This document shows, in pieces, positions 55,035 to 63,814 of a DNA stretch of 64,000 bases. The position numbers and the translations under genes are program-made. Under the pieces are notes generated by a model. That model had not been told where the DNA came from. It saw only the letters and a program-made list of their open reading frames with translations, and did no database searches. The stretch covers positions 1,155,137 to 1,219,136 of the forward strand of contig NZ_JAMTCI010000001.1 of NCBI RefSeq assembly GCF_024171765.1, in the 5' to 3' direction. Origin of the DNA: Williamsia deligens (GTDB lineage: Bacteria; Actinomycetota; Actinomycetes; Mycobacteriales; Mycobacteriaceae). Each line of letters begins with the position of its first letter. The first letter of the stretch is position 1.

Positions 55035-56194
55035 GCGGGTTCTTGAGCACCGAGGATCTACCCGAGGACTACCGCGACCTGAAGGCGACGGTGGCCGACT
55101 TCGCCCAGAGCGTCGTCGCACCCGTTGCGGCGCAGCATGATCGCGACCACACGTTCCCGTACGAGGTCGTGAAGGGCATGGCCGACATGGGCTTGTTCGG
55201 CCTCCCGTTCCCGGAGGAGTACGGCGGGATGGGTGGCGACTACTTCGCGCTGTGTCTGGCGCTGGAGGAGCTCGGCAAGGTCGACCAGAGCGTCGCGATC
55301 ACGCTGGAGGCGGCGGTCTCCCTCGGCGCCATGCCGATCCACCGTTTCGGGACCGAGGAGCAGAAGCAGGAGTGGCTGCCCCGCCTGACGTCCGGGCAGT
55401 CCCTGGGTGCGTTCGGCCTCACCGAACCCGGCGCGGGCAGCGACGCCGGCGGCACGACCACCACGGCCGTGCTCGACGACGACGAGTGGGTGATCAACGG
55501 CGCCAAGCAGTTCATCACCAACTCCGGCACCGACATCACCGCGCTCGTCACCGTCGCCGCGGTGACCGGTACCGACACCGCCGGCCGCAAACAGATCTCG
55601 ACGATCATCGTCCCGAGTGACACCCCCGGCTTCGAGGTCGGCCCCGCCTACGACAAGGTCGGCTGGAACGCTTCGGACACCCATCCCCTCTCGTTCACCG
55701 ACGTCCGGGTTCCCCGCGAGAACCTGCTGGGTCAGGAGGGGCGTGGGTACGCCAACTTCCTGCGCATCCTCGACGAGGGGCGTATCGCGATCGCCGCCCT
55801 GGCGGTCGGTGTGGCGCAGGGATGCGTCGACGAGTGCGTGCGATACGCCAAGGAGCGCAGCGCCTTCGGCAAGCCCATCGGCGCGAATCAGTCGATCGCC
55901 TTCACCATCGCCCGTATGCAGGCACGGGCGTACGCGGCACGGACCGCGTACTACGACGCCGCAGCACTGATGCTGTCGGGCAAGCCCTTCAAGCGTCAGG
56001 CGTCGATCGCGAAGATGGTGGCGTCCGAGGCCGCCATGGACAACGCCCGCGATGGCACACAGGTGCACGGCGGCTACGGCTTCATGAACGAGTACCTGGT
56101 GTCGCGGCACTACCGCGACTCCAAGATCCTCGAGATCGGTGAGGGCACCACCGAGGTGCAGTTGATGCTCATCGCCCGCGACCTCGGCCTCTGA
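55031..56194 (+). CDS. acyl-CoA dehydrogenase (isovaleryl-CoA type, FadE19-like)
   Basis: A 387-residue FAD acyl-CoA dehydrogenase. [17 protein letters not shown], the FAD/substrate segment [14 protein letters not shown] and the C-terminal [20 protein letters not shown] then [19 protein letters not shown] are canonical; the catalytic glutamate lies in the last segment region (LEIGEGT) or at the equivalent short-chain site. In an operon with methylcrotonyl-CoA carboxylase it most likely oxidises isovaleryl-CoA or 2-methylbutyryl-CoA. ATGA overlap with accA1. Confidence 0.92.
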   Translation: MSGFLSTEDLPEDYRDLKATVADFAQSVVAPVAAQHDRDHTFPYEVVKGMADMGLFGLPFPEEYGGMGGDYFALCLALEELGKVDQSVAITLEAAVSLGAMPIHRFGTEEQKQEWLPRLTSGQSLGAFGLTEPGAGSDAGGTTTTAVLDDDEWVINGAKQFITNSGTDITALVTVAAVTGTDTAGRKQISTIIVPSDTPGFEVGPAYDKVGWNASDTHPLSFTDVRVPRENLLGQEGRGYANFLRILDEGRIAIAALAVGVAQGCVDECVRYAKERSAFGKPIGANQSIAFTIARMQARAYAARTAYYDAAALMLSGKPFKRQASIAKMVASEAAMDNARDGTQVHGGYGFMNEYLVSRHYRDSKILEIGEGTTEVQLMLIARDLGL

Positions 56195-56219
56195 GCACAG
56201 ACTGATCTGACCGAAGCCG

Positions 56220-56720
56220 TCAGGAGCCGTGGGACGCGACGACCCCCGGTAGCGCGTCGACGAACCGTTGCAGCATCGCCGCGACCACCGGTCGGCCCGC
56301 TCTCACACCGAGTTTCGCGGGTGCGGTCCTCGGTGCCATCGCGACGACCCACGTCAGCCGACACCCCGTCGCGGTTCTCTCCAACCGGTAGTCCTCGAGG
56401 AACGCCGACAGCGCCGAGGACGACGTCGCGTCGAATCGGAAGACAAGTCGGCTGCCGCGGTCCCACACCAGGAACTTCTCGTAACCGGTGAGGCCGGCGA
56501 GCATCGACACCGTCCGTTCGGAGTCGACGCCGTAGGGCTCACCCGTCGTCCACCGCGCGTGCCGGACGACCTTCGCCCACTTCGGGAGCGCGATGGCGTC
56601 GACGAGGACGTCGAAGACGACCTCGGGCGTCGCGTCGATCTCGACCGTGCTGTCGAACCGGACCGGTGCCGCATCCGCGTAGTCGGGCCCGACCTTCTCG
56701 AACTCGTGTCGTGCAGCCAT
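56220..56720 (-). CDS. SRPBCC-family protein
   Basis: A 166-residue START-like protein: VRFDSTVEIDATPEVVFDVL is the typical first strand and the C-terminal helix is RPVVAAMLQRFVDALPGVV. Members act as lipid or polyketide binders or cyclases; none can be chosen here. It converges on the dehydrogenase operon and is divergent from the PEP-mutase-like gene across a long inverted repeat. Confidence 0.78.
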   Translation of the reverse strand: MAARHEFEKVGPDYADAAPVRFDSTVEIDATPEVVFDVLVDAIALPKWAKVVRHARWTTGEPYGVDSERTVSMLAGLTGYEKFLVWDRGSRLVFRFDATSSSALSAFLEDYRLERTATGCRLTWVVAMAPRTAPAKLGVRAGRPVVAAMLQRFVDALPGVVASHGS

Positions 56721-56751
56721 CGCCCCATCCTCTCGGACAACGGACCCGCAG

Positions 56752-56807
56752 AACGAGCGTTCTCACATCGTGGGACGGACGGGAATCGACCCCGGAGAAC
56801 GCTCGTT
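56752..56807. promoter_or_regulatory. 13-bp inverted repeat in divergent promoter
   Basis: AACGAGCGTTCTC (56752-56764) and GAGAACGCTCGTT (56795-56807) are exact complements separated by 30 nt, between the SRPBCC gene (minus) and the PEP-mutase-like gene (plus; start at 56817). Each arm also has internal near-symmetry (GAACG..CGTTC), so each may be a separate binding site of the same regulator. The right arm sits about 10 bp before the start codon. Confidence 0.6.
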
Positions 56808-56816
56808 GTCGGGGCC

Positions 56817-57569
56817 ATGACGAACTTGAGCGACAAGGCCACCACCCTCCTGCAGCTGCACAAGCCGGGCGACCCCGTGATCCTCCCGACCGTGTGGGAC
56901 GCGTGGTCGGCGAACCTCGCCGTCAGCGCAGGGTTCACCGCCCTGACCGTCGGAAGCCACCCGATCTCGGACTCGATCGGCAAGCCCGACAACGAGGGAC
57001 TCACCTTCGACGAGGTGCTCACCCGCATCCGTCAGATCACCGCTGCCGTCGACGTCCCCATCTCCGTCGACATCGAGAGCGGGTACGGGGAGGACCCGAA
57101 GCGCCTGATCGAGGGGCTCATCGACGCCGGGGCGGTCGGCCTGAACATCGAGGACACCGTGCACAGCGAGGGCGGCCGGCTCCGCGAGGCACAGGAACAC
57201 GCGGACTTCGTCGCGGCACTGCGCGCCGCGTCGGACGCGACCGACGTCCACGTCGTCGTGAACGCCCGCACCGACCTGTTCGTGAAGCAGATCGGCGACG
57301 AGGCCGACCGGGTCGATCGCGCGATCGAGCGCCTGAACCTCGCCGCCCAGGCCGGCGCCGACGTCCTGTACCCCGTCGGGTTCCACAGCGACGCCGACCA
57401 GAAGCGCCTGGCCGACGAGCTGGCGAAGCCGATCAACGCCATCGGCCACCCGGCGAAGAACGACAAGGCGTCGCTCGCCGCACTCGGTGTCGCCCGGGTC
57501 AGCTTCGGCCCCCTGCTGCAGGCCACTCTCGCCGAGCGCGCGACGGAGCTGCTCAACCGCTGGAACTGA
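56817..57569 (+). CDS. isocitrate lyase/PEP-mutase-family protein
   Basis: A 250-residue enzyme of the ICL/PEP-mutase superfamily. VILPTVWDAWSANLAVSAGF, the metal-binding DIESGYG, GLNIEDTVH and NARTDLF are the family markers. Members include phosphonopyruvate hydrolase and carboxyvinyl-phosphonate or 2-methylisocitrate lyase-like enzymes; the KKCGH-type cysteine loop of lyases is not seen, so true lyase activity is uncertain. ATG 56817 follows GAGAACGCTCG repeat sequence. It ends at a hairpin terminator. Confidence 0.85.
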   Translation: MTNLSDKATTLLQLHKPGDPVILPTVWDAWSANLAVSAGFTALTVGSHPISDSIGKPDNEGLTFDEVLTRIRQITAAVDVPISVDIESGYGEDPKRLIEGLIDAGAVGLNIEDTVHSEGGRLREAQEHADFVAALRAASDATDVHVVVNARTDLFVKQIGDEADRVDRAIERLNLAAQAGADVLYPVGFHSDADQKRLADELAKPINAIGHPAKNDKASLAALGVARVSFGPLLQATLAERATELLNRWN

Positions 57570-57589
57570 GGAATTCTCCCGCCCAGACG

Positions 57590-57638
57590 CATCGCACACC
57601 CGCCGGCCTCCGGGTCATGAGGTCGGCGGTGTGCGATG
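57590..57638 (+). terminator. hairpin after the PEP-mutase-like gene
   Basis: CATCGCACACC plus GCCG (57590-57605, one bulged C) pairs with CGGCGGTGTGCGATG (57624-57638), a 15-bp stem with one bulge, 20 bp after the gene. No clear T-tract. Confidence 0.55.
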
Positions 57639-57722
57639 TGGCGGCGCCGCGTGTGGTGGACTGACCACCGGTGTTGAACCATGCTGCACCCGAGATGAAG
57701 CATGACGGACAGGCGGTGATGC

Positions 57723-58796
57723 ATGACCGCCGGTGGACAGAGGCTCCAACCGCGGTGGGCGCGGCCACCGCTGTACGTCCCGGGGCGTGACCGCCGCCTC
57801 GACTGGGTGGTGCGGTCCGCCGTCGTCGCGGGGAGCGTCAGCCTCGCGGTGTACGGCGCCGTCGCGGCCGCAACCGGACTCGGGAGGCCCGGTCCCGGCA
57901 CCTACGCCCTGTGGGTGCTCAGCGCGATCGCGGTGTGCAGCGTGCTCGTGTGGGTGAGCACTCCCCGCATCCTCAGCGGAACGCCGGCCGCGGGCTTCGC
58001 CGCCCTCGCGGACGTGACCGTCGCTGCCGCGCTCTGGGGGTTGGACGACCCGCGGATCACCCTGTTCGGCTGCGTGTTGTTCGCCCTGCACGCGACGTAC
58101 GTGGCGATGCATGTCCCGGCCGTCGGACTGGTCCTGCACATGCTCTTCGTCACCGCGTTCGTCAGCTGGGTCGGGGTGCATGTCGCGATGACGACCGACA
58201 TCTCGTCCACCGTCGTCGCGATCGGCACCACGACGTTGCTGTGGGTGCTGGTCGGTGTTCCGCTCATCGTCCGCCAGGTGTGGGTCGGTCTCTCCAGGGT
58301 CGCCGAGTCGGCCAGCTACGACCCGCTCACCGGAGTGCTCAACCGCGGAGGCCTCGAACGGCAGTTCCGCCGACTCACGGAGGACGCTGCGGACGAGCGC
58401 GTCGAGGTGTTGGTCGTCGCCGTCGACCTGGACCACTTCAAGGCCGTCAACGACCGCTACGGACATGGCGTGGGCGACGCCGTGCTCATCGAGACCGCTC
58501 ACCACCTCACACAGCATTTCGGACCCGACGCGGCGGTCGCGCGGAGCGGCGGCGAGGAGTTCACCGTCGTCGCGATCGGACCACGACCCCACCTCACGCA
58601 CGTCCTCGGCGGCCTGCGCACCGTGTCACCCGGTGTGCACGGCCCGCCGACCACCATGAGCGTCGGAGCCGTCTGGTGCCGGGAATCGCGCGCCCCGAAG
58701 GCGCTCACACGGGCCATGGCCGCCGCCGACTACGCGATGTACACGGCGAAATCGGCCGGTGGCGATCGCGCGCACCTCGTCGACGGGGTCGTCTGA
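57723..58796 (+). CDS. membrane-bound diguanylate cyclase (GGDEF)
   Basis: A 357-residue protein with five to six N-terminal membrane helices (about 28-190) and a C-terminal GGDEF domain. SYDPLTGVLNRGGLERQFRR, VDLDHFKAVNDRYGHGVGDA and the active site SGGEEF near 276-281 are intact, so it should make cyclic di-GMP. No EAL domain or sensory PAS is fused; the membrane part probably senses. An inhibitory RxxD site is not seen five residues before the active-site loop. Confidence 0.92.
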   Translation: MTAGGQRLQPRWARPPLYVPGRDRRLDWVVRSAVVAGSVSLAVYGAVAAATGLGRPGPGTYALWVLSAIAVCSVLVWVSTPRILSGTPAAGFAALADVTVAAALWGLDDPRITLFGCVLFALHATYVAMHVPAVGLVLHMLFVTAFVSWVGVHVAMTTDISSTVVAIGTTTLLWVLVGVPLIVRQVWVGLSRVAESASYDPLTGVLNRGGLERQFRRLTEDAADERVEVLVVAVDLDHFKAVNDRYGHGVGDAVLIETAHHLTQHFGPDAAVARSGGEEFTVVAIGPRPHLTHVLGGLRTVSPGVHGPPTTMSVGAVWCRESRAPKALTRAMAAADYAMYTAKSAGGDRAHLVDGVV

Positions 58797-58808
58797 CGCA
58801 GCGTCCGG

Positions 58809-59135
58809 TCAGCGCGTCGGCGCCGCGCCGAGTTCGATCGCGAGGACTCCGGCCGCGATGAGCACGATCCCCATCAGCATCCGGCGCGTCAGCGGCTCGG
58901 CGAACAGGAACCGCGAGGCGATCGCGGTCAGCGCGACCCCCGCCGCGGCCCAGACGCCATAGGCGACGCCCAACGCCAACCCCGCGCGGAGCGTCCAGAT
59001 CAGCGCGAAGAACGACAGGACATAGCCGACCGCGACGCCGACGTAGAACACCCGGCGGCCGGTGGCCGCCGCCCGCAACGCCAGCGTGCCGAGGACCTCC
59101 GACACGATCGCCAGGGTCAGGTAGAGGTACGCCAT
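58809..59135 (-). CDS. SMR-family efflux protein, second subunit
   Basis: A 108-residue small multidrug resistance protein with four helices, AIVSEVLGTLALRAA (conserved Glu in helix 1) and GLALGVAYGVWAAAGVAL in helix 3. Its ATG shares one base with the stop of the upstream SMR gene (TGATG), so the two form a heteromeric pair like EbrAB/YkkCD. Quaternary-ammonium or guanidinium export is typical; substrate not proven. Confidence 0.88.
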   Translation of the reverse strand: MAYLYLTLAIVSEVLGTLALRAAATGRRVFYVGVAVGYVLSFFALIWTLRAGLALGVAYGVWAAAGVALTAIASRFLFAEPLTRRMLMGIVLIAAGVLAIELGAAPTR

Positions 59136-59479
59136 CACGGGGTTCGCCCCGGCTCGACGGCCTCGTGGCGAGATCCGGTCTCGACCAGCAGGACGCCCGC
59201 GATGACGAGGACGATCCCCCCGATCATCACCGGGGTCAGACCCTCGCCGAAGACGAGCCACGCCGCCACTGCGGTGAGTGCGACGCCGGCTGCGCCCCAG
59301 ATGCCATACGCCACACCGAGAGCCAGCCCGCGCTTCAACACAGCGGTCAGACAGATGAACGCTGCGACGTAGCCGAGGACGACGACGACATACAGGGCCG
59401 GGTGCGACTGCGACCCCTTCAGCGACAGCGTCGCCGCGACCTCGGCGAGGATCGCGCCGAGGAGGATGAGCCAGGTCAT
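59135..59479 (-). CDS. SMR-family efflux protein, first subunit
   Basis: A 114-residue SMR protein starting MTWLILLGAILAEVAATLSL (helix-1 glutamate present) with GLALGVAYGIWGAAGVALTA in helix 3. ATG 59479 is preferred to the longer frame to 59515, because the extra residues precede the usual SMR start. It overlaps the second subunit by one base. No known guanidine riboswitch could be recognised upstream. Confidence 0.88.
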   Translation of the reverse strand: MTWLILLGAILAEVAATLSLKGSQSHPALYVVVVLGYVAAFICLTAVLKRGLALGVAYGIWGAAGVALTAVAAWLVFGEGLTPVMIGGIVLVIAGVLLVETGSRHEAVEPGRTP

Positions 59480-59630
59480 CCGGTGACTCCACCATCCGAC
59501 GGGCGCCGCACGCAAAACTCGAACCGTCGTCCCCTTTCAGCATATGAGAGGTACCGGGTCTTGCGGCAAGACCCCTGCGCCGATGCAGAATCCCCCCGGC
59601 CACCACAGATGCCACGAGGCGGGAGCGACC

Positions 59631-60056
59631 TTGGACCACACGCAGACACCACTCGACACAGGGCCGTTCTTCCACGGGACGCGCGCCCACCTTGCGCCCG
59701 GCGACCTGCTGACCGCCGGGCGCCGATCGAACTACCGGCCCGAGGTCGTCATGAACCACATCTACTTCACCGCATTGCGGGATGGCGCCGGGCTGGCAGC
59801 GGAGATCGCCGCGATGGACGTCGACGGGGCGTCGCCGCATGTGTACGAGGTGGTCCCGACAGGCCCGTTCGAGGACGACCCCAACGTGACCGACAAGAAG
59901 TTCCCCGGCAACCCGACCCGATCGTTCCGCAGCACCGAGCCGCTGCGGGTGGTTCGGGAAGTGACCGACTGGACACGCCTCACCGACGCCGATCTGCAGA
60001 TGTGGCGTCAGCGACTCGGGGCCATCCGCGACCGACGCGGCGAGATCATCAACTAG
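59631..60056 (+). CDS. arr: rifamycin ADP-ribosyltransferase
   Basis: A 141-residue Arr enzyme that transfers ADP-ribose from NAD+ to rifamycins and so confers resistance. FFHGTRAHLAPGDLL, HIYFTALRDGAGLAAEIA and PTGPFEDDPNVTDKKFPGNP and RSFRSTEPLRVV are near-identical to known Arr. TTG 59631 with GGGAG five bases before it gives the usual length; the frame is open further upstream to 59544, but that part does not look like Arr. Being intact suggests intrinsic rifampicin tolerance. Confidence 0.93.
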   Translation: MDHTQTPLDTGPFFHGTRAHLAPGDLLTAGRRSNYRPEVVMNHIYFTALRDGAGLAAEIAAMDVDGASPHVYEVVPTGPFEDDPNVTDKKFPGNPTRSFRSTEPLRVVREVTDWTRLTDADLQMWRQRLGAIRDRRGEIIN

Positions 60057-60130
60057 ACGCGACGCGAGGCGTCGTCGAGCCGTGCGCCTCGGTCACCCGC
60101 CTTCACGGGGCATGTGCTGCCTGTGGCGGT

Positions 60131-61036
60131 TCATGATTCGCCGATGAGCCATGAGTTGATGTCGCCGAGGGCGGCGCGTGCGAGGGGTGTGGGGTGGTGC
60201 GTGAACCCGTGTGGTGCGTCCGGGTAGACGCGCAGATCGACGTCCACCCCTTGGGCCGACAACCGAGCTGCCATGGCGAGGTTGTCGTTCAGCAGGATGT
60301 CCCGATCGCCCACGATCATGAGAACCGCGGGTAGGCCGGTGAGGTCGGCGAAGATCGGGGACAGATCCGGGTGGGTGCGGTCTGGGGTGTCGGCCGCATA
60401 GGCGGAGATGAAGTACTCGTCGGTGATGAGCCGTCCGGCCGGGGTCTGTCCACTGAGGTCGTAGGTTCCGAACTGCAACACGGCACCACTGATGCTCGCC
60501 ATCGCGCGATCACGGAGCCGGAGCATGGTGGTGGTGGCCAGAGTTGCACCGGCGGAGAACCCGAGCACGGTCAACCGGGTGGTGCCGAACCGGGCTTCGG
60601 CGTTGTCGCAGAGCCACAGCGCGGCGGTTTCGCAGTCGTCTGGTGCCGCGGGCCACGGGTGTTCGGGGGCGAGCCGGTAGTCCACGCTCACGACCGCGAC
60701 TCCGGCGCCGTCGGCCAGCTGCTGGTTTCGGACGGCGCCGTCCGCTGCAGATCCCATGGAGAAGCCGCCGCCGTGCATCTCCAGGACCACGCCGGTCGCT
60801 GGTCGCGTCTCGGGGTGGTGGACACGGATCGGCACCGATCGGCCGCCTGCCTGCGCCATCTCGACCAGACCCGGTGGTGATGCGACCGCTTGCCGAGTGG
60901 CGGCGCCTCGGACATCCCGTAGCTCGGCCAGGCCGGCCGGTCCGCGCCCGGGCGTACGGCCCGCGTAGAAGTGTTGCGAGTCGCGACTCAGGGGGATCAG
61001 GCGGGGATCGATCAGATCGGCGAGACCCAGCTTCAT
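60131..61036 (-). CDS. alpha/beta hydrolase, HSL-type esterase
   Basis: A 301-residue hormone-sensitive-lipase-family hydrolase: HGGGFSMGS oxyanion motif, nucleophile elbow GFSAGA with Ser, the aspartate in VGDRDILLND and a C-terminal histidine in APHGFTHHP. Carboxylester substrates are expected. ATG 61036 is chosen; GTG a few codons upstream is possible. It converges on arr. Confidence 0.9.
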   Translation of the reverse strand: MKLGLADLIDPRLIPLSRDSQHFYAGRTPGRGPAGLAELRDVRGAATRQAVASPPGLVEMAQAGGRSVPIRVHHPETRPATGVVLEMHGGGFSMGSAADGAVRNQQLADGAGVAVVSVDYRLAPEHPWPAAPDDCETAALWLCDNAEARFGTTRLTVLGFSAGATLATTTMLRLRDRAMASISGAVLQFGTYDLSGQTPAGRLITDEYFISAYAADTPDRTHPDLSPIFADLTGLPAVLMIVGDRDILLNDNLAMAARLSAQGVDVDLRVYPDAPHGFTHHPTPLARAALGDINSWLIGES

Positions 61037-61127
61037 CACGACACCATACGAGCCGCAGCACCGGCTTCTCGGTCGCACGAGCAGAACTGCAGAGCTCTGA
61101 CGGCACGACTCGATATCGTTGCGCACC

Positions 61128-61574
61128 ATGAGCGACAGCCTCCGGATCACGGTGGAGTTGGAGAAGCGCGGGCCGGCCGCCGCGATCGTCCTCACCGACG
61201 AGCAGATCGCGACACTGGGGTCCGCCAAGACTCCACCGGTGCGGTTCACCATCGGCGGCCAGACCGTCGAGGGCCGCATCGGGCGGATGGGCGGCGAGAA
61301 CCTCCTGGGCCTGAGCAAGGCGGTGCGTACACAACTCGGCGTCGAGGCCGGCGACACCGTCGACGTGCTCATCGAGGCCGACACCGCACCGCGCGAGGTC
61401 GAACTCCCCGGCGACCTCGCCGCCGCACTCGACGCCGAGCCCGGACTTCGGCCGGCGTTCGACGCCCTCGCTCCGTCGCGTCGCAAGGAGCACGCGCGGT
61501 CCGTCGCCGACGCGAAGAAACCCGAGACCCGGGAACGTCGGATCGTCGCGGTCCTCGACGCCGTGCGCGGCTGA
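61128..61574 (+). CDS. YdeI/OmpD-associated family protein (DUF1905)
   Basis: A 148-residue protein with a DUF1905 N-terminal beta domain (KTPPVRFTIGGQTVEGRIGR, LGLSKAVRTQLGVEAGDTVD) and a C-terminal YdeI-type helix pair (FDALAPSRRKEHARSVADAK). Role unknown; relatives in Bacillus contribute to resistance to antimicrobial peptides. ATG at 61128 is preferred to the TTG at 61119. It converges on a LysR gene with one base between stops. Confidence 0.85.
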   Translation: MSDSLRITVELEKRGPAAAIVLTDEQIATLGSAKTPPVRFTIGGQTVEGRIGRMGGENLLGLSKAVRTQLGVEAGDTVDVLIEADTAPREVELPGDLAAALDAEPGLRPAFDALAPSRRKEHARSVADAKKPETRERRIVAVLDAVRG

Positions 61575-61575
61575 C

Positions 61576-62454
61576 TCAGTCCGGACGCGCGTCAGCCGTA
61601 CCGAGAACGGCCGCAACGGGATCGAGCCAGGTGTCCGCCGCTCGTCGCACCAGGTAGGTGGTGAGGGTCTCGGACATGTCGTCGACGGGCAGGACGGCGA
61701 ACTCGGTGCGGTCCAGCGACGCCGCCACCTCCGACTCCAGCGGGACGACGGTGAACGCCGCGGCGCCCCGCAGGAAGATGAGCATCCCGCTCACGTCGGT
61801 GAACTGGGCGTCGGTGTCGATCACCGCGCCCACCGCCGCCAGTCGATCGGTGCGGCCCGAGCCGAGATCCCAGTGGCGTGGGCCCTGGATGTAGCGCATG
61901 CCCCGGAGGTCCTCCGACGTCAACGACGTCCGGTCGGGGAAGCGGGAGGCATCGACGACCGCGCCGAGCGGCTCCCGATAGAGGACCCGCGACGAGAGGG
62001 TCGGGTGCGTCGTCCCGACGTGGGAGACGGCGACGTCGATGGACGAGCTGGCCAGGGCGGACTCCATATCCAACGACGGCATCTGCCGCAGTGCGACCGC
62101 CCAGTCGGTCTCGAGGTCGCGGATCGCGTCTCCCAGCGCACGTCGATGCCGCGGGTTGAGGACGTCGGGGACCGCGATGCGGACCTCGCGCCGCACCGCG
62201 TCGCGGCCGACGAGCTGGGGGATCGCGTCGAAGTCCGCCACCACCGACGACGCCAACGGCACCAGCGCCTCACCGGCCGCGGTCAGCCGCGTGTGGTGGG
62301 TCGAGCGCTCGAACAGCGGGGTGCCGAGCTCGCGCTCGAGGGTCCGGATCCGTTGGCTGAGCGGCGGCACCGACATGTTCAACGACCGTGCCGCCCGCGT
62401 GAAGTTCAGCTCGCGCGCGACGGCGAGGAAGTAGCGCAGATGGTGCATCTCCAC
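61576..62454 (-). CDS. LysR-family transcriptional regulator
   Basis: A 292-residue LysR protein: MHHLRYFLAVARELNFTRAA, then SLNMSVPPLSQRIRTLERE forms the winged helix-turn-helix, and the rest is a substrate-binding domain. It is divergent from the CaiB operon 128 bp away and probably controls it. The inducer is unknown, perhaps an acyl-CoA or its free acid. Confidence 0.92.
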   Translation of the reverse strand: MEMHHLRYFLAVARELNFTRAARSLNMSVPPLSQRIRTLERELGTPLFERSTHHTRLTAAGEALVPLASSVVADFDAIPQLVGRDAVRREVRIAVPDVLNPRHRRALGDAIRDLETDWAVALRQMPSLDMESALASSSIDVAVSHVGTTHPTLSSRVLYREPLGAVVDASRFPDRTSLTSEDLRGMRYIQGPRHWDLGSGRTDRLAAVGAVIDTDAQFTDVSGMLIFLRGAAAFTVVPLESEVAASLDRTEFAVLPVDDMSETLTTYLVRRAADTWLDPVAAVLGTADARPD

Positions 62455-62582
62455 CGGTCACACGCTACCCGCGGTGTTATCGCTGTGGACATACCGTCCT
62501 GAGTCCATCGGACATTCCCTTACCTGCAGTAACGACCTAGCGTCGAAGACACAGGGAAAGAGTTCCGGACGAAGGAGGACGC

Positions 62583-63767
62583 ATGACCGTCCAGCAGACC
62601 ACCGACACCGAGCCGACAGGGCCTCTCGCAGGCGTGAAGGTCGTCGACATCTCGACAGTCGTGATGGGGCCGTACGCCACGCAGATCCTCGGCGACTTCG
62701 GCGCCGACGTCATCCGCATCGAGCCGCCCTTCGACACCGCGCGGACCTCCCCGGCCAACACCGGTCGCAATCCCGGCATGGCGCCTCTCTACATGCAGGT
62801 GAACCGCAACAAGCGCAGCGTCGCCCTGAACCTCAAGGACCCCGAGGGCCTCGCCGACCTGTTCGCGATCCTCGCCGACGCCGATGTGCTCGTCACGAAC
62901 ATGCGTGCCGGCGCGCTGGCTCGCCTCGGCCTCGACTACGACGCCGTCCACGAGCGCTTCCCCCACCTGATCTACGCCCACGCACAGGGTTTCGCACCGC
63001 AGTCGTCACAGGGCAGCCGACCCGCCTATGACGAGGTCATCCAGGCCGTGTCCGGGCTCGTCAGCCTGCAGGACCGCGCCGGCGACTCGCTCCAGTTCAT
63101 GCCGACGTTCATCGCCGACAAGACCGCGGCGCTGTACCTGCTCAACGGCATCCTCGCCGCACTCTTCCACCAGCAACGGACCGGTGAGGGCCAGCACGTG
63201 GCGCTCGCCATGGCCGACGCGATGATCGCCGTGAACCTCGTCGAGCACATGGCCGGCGACGTGTTCGTCCCCGCCGCAGGCGATGTGGGCAACCCGCTCA
63301 GCCTCACCGGCGCCCACGCCGCGATGCGCACCAAGGACGGTGGCGCGATCGCCGCCGTGCCCTACACGAACGAGGCTGTCCGGAAGCTGCTCATCGGCGC
63401 CGGACTCGACGACGACGCAGCCGATCCGGCCTGGCAGTCACCCACCATCGACCGGCCGGTCTTCACCGCCGGGATCGAGAAGGTGTTGGCGCACTCGACG
63501 AACAAGACCACCGCGGAGTGGGAGGCGTACCTCACCGCCAACGACATGCCGTACGGCATCGTCGTGGACATCGCCGACCTGCCGAACGACCCGTACGTGC
63601 GGGAGATGGACCTCATCACCGAGGTCGAACACCCCACCGAGGGCACCATCCGCGTGATCGCCAACCCGCTGCACTTCTCGGCGACACCCACCGAGTACCG
63701 CCGTCACGCCGAACGCGCCGGCGCCAGCACCGACGAGGTGCTGAGCAGCGTCCGCACCAACGCCTGA
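62583..63767 (+). CDS. CaiB/BaiF-family CoA-transferase
   Basis: A 394-residue class III CoA-transferase or acyl-CoA racemase. GVKVVDISTVVMGPYATQIL, the N-rich NRNKRSVALNLKDPEGLADL and the catalytic region PAYDEVIQAVSGLVSLQ are standard. Strong ribosome site AAGGAGG seven bases before the ATG. It is the first gene of an operon with an acyl-CoA dehydrogenase, so it probably activates a branched or aromatic acid by CoA transfer before oxidation. Confidence 0.9.
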   Translation: MTVQQTTDTEPTGPLAGVKVVDISTVVMGPYATQILGDFGADVIRIEPPFDTARTSPANTGRNPGMAPLYMQVNRNKRSVALNLKDPEGLADLFAILADADVLVTNMRAGALARLGLDYDAVHERFPHLIYAHAQGFAPQSSQGSRPAYDEVIQAVSGLVSLQDRAGDSLQFMPTFIADKTAALYLLNGILAALFHQQRTGEGQHVALAMADAMIAVNLVEHMAGDVFVPAAGDVGNPLSLTGAHAAMRTKDGGAIAAVPYTNEAVRKLLIGAGLDDDAADPAWQSPTIDRPVFTAGIEKVLAHSTNKTTAEWEAYLTANDMPYGIVVDIADLPNDPYVREMDLITEVEHPTEGTIRVIANPLHFSATPTEYRRHAERAGASTDEVLSSVRTNA

Positions 63768-63814
63768 CGCCGGCTCGACACACCGACCACTCCACCCGAA
63801 CGATCAAGGGAGAC

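Noticed and set aside
59480-59640. Guanidine riboswitch upstream of the SMR pair
   Set aside because: I looked for conserved guanidine-I, -II and -III sequence features and did not find them.
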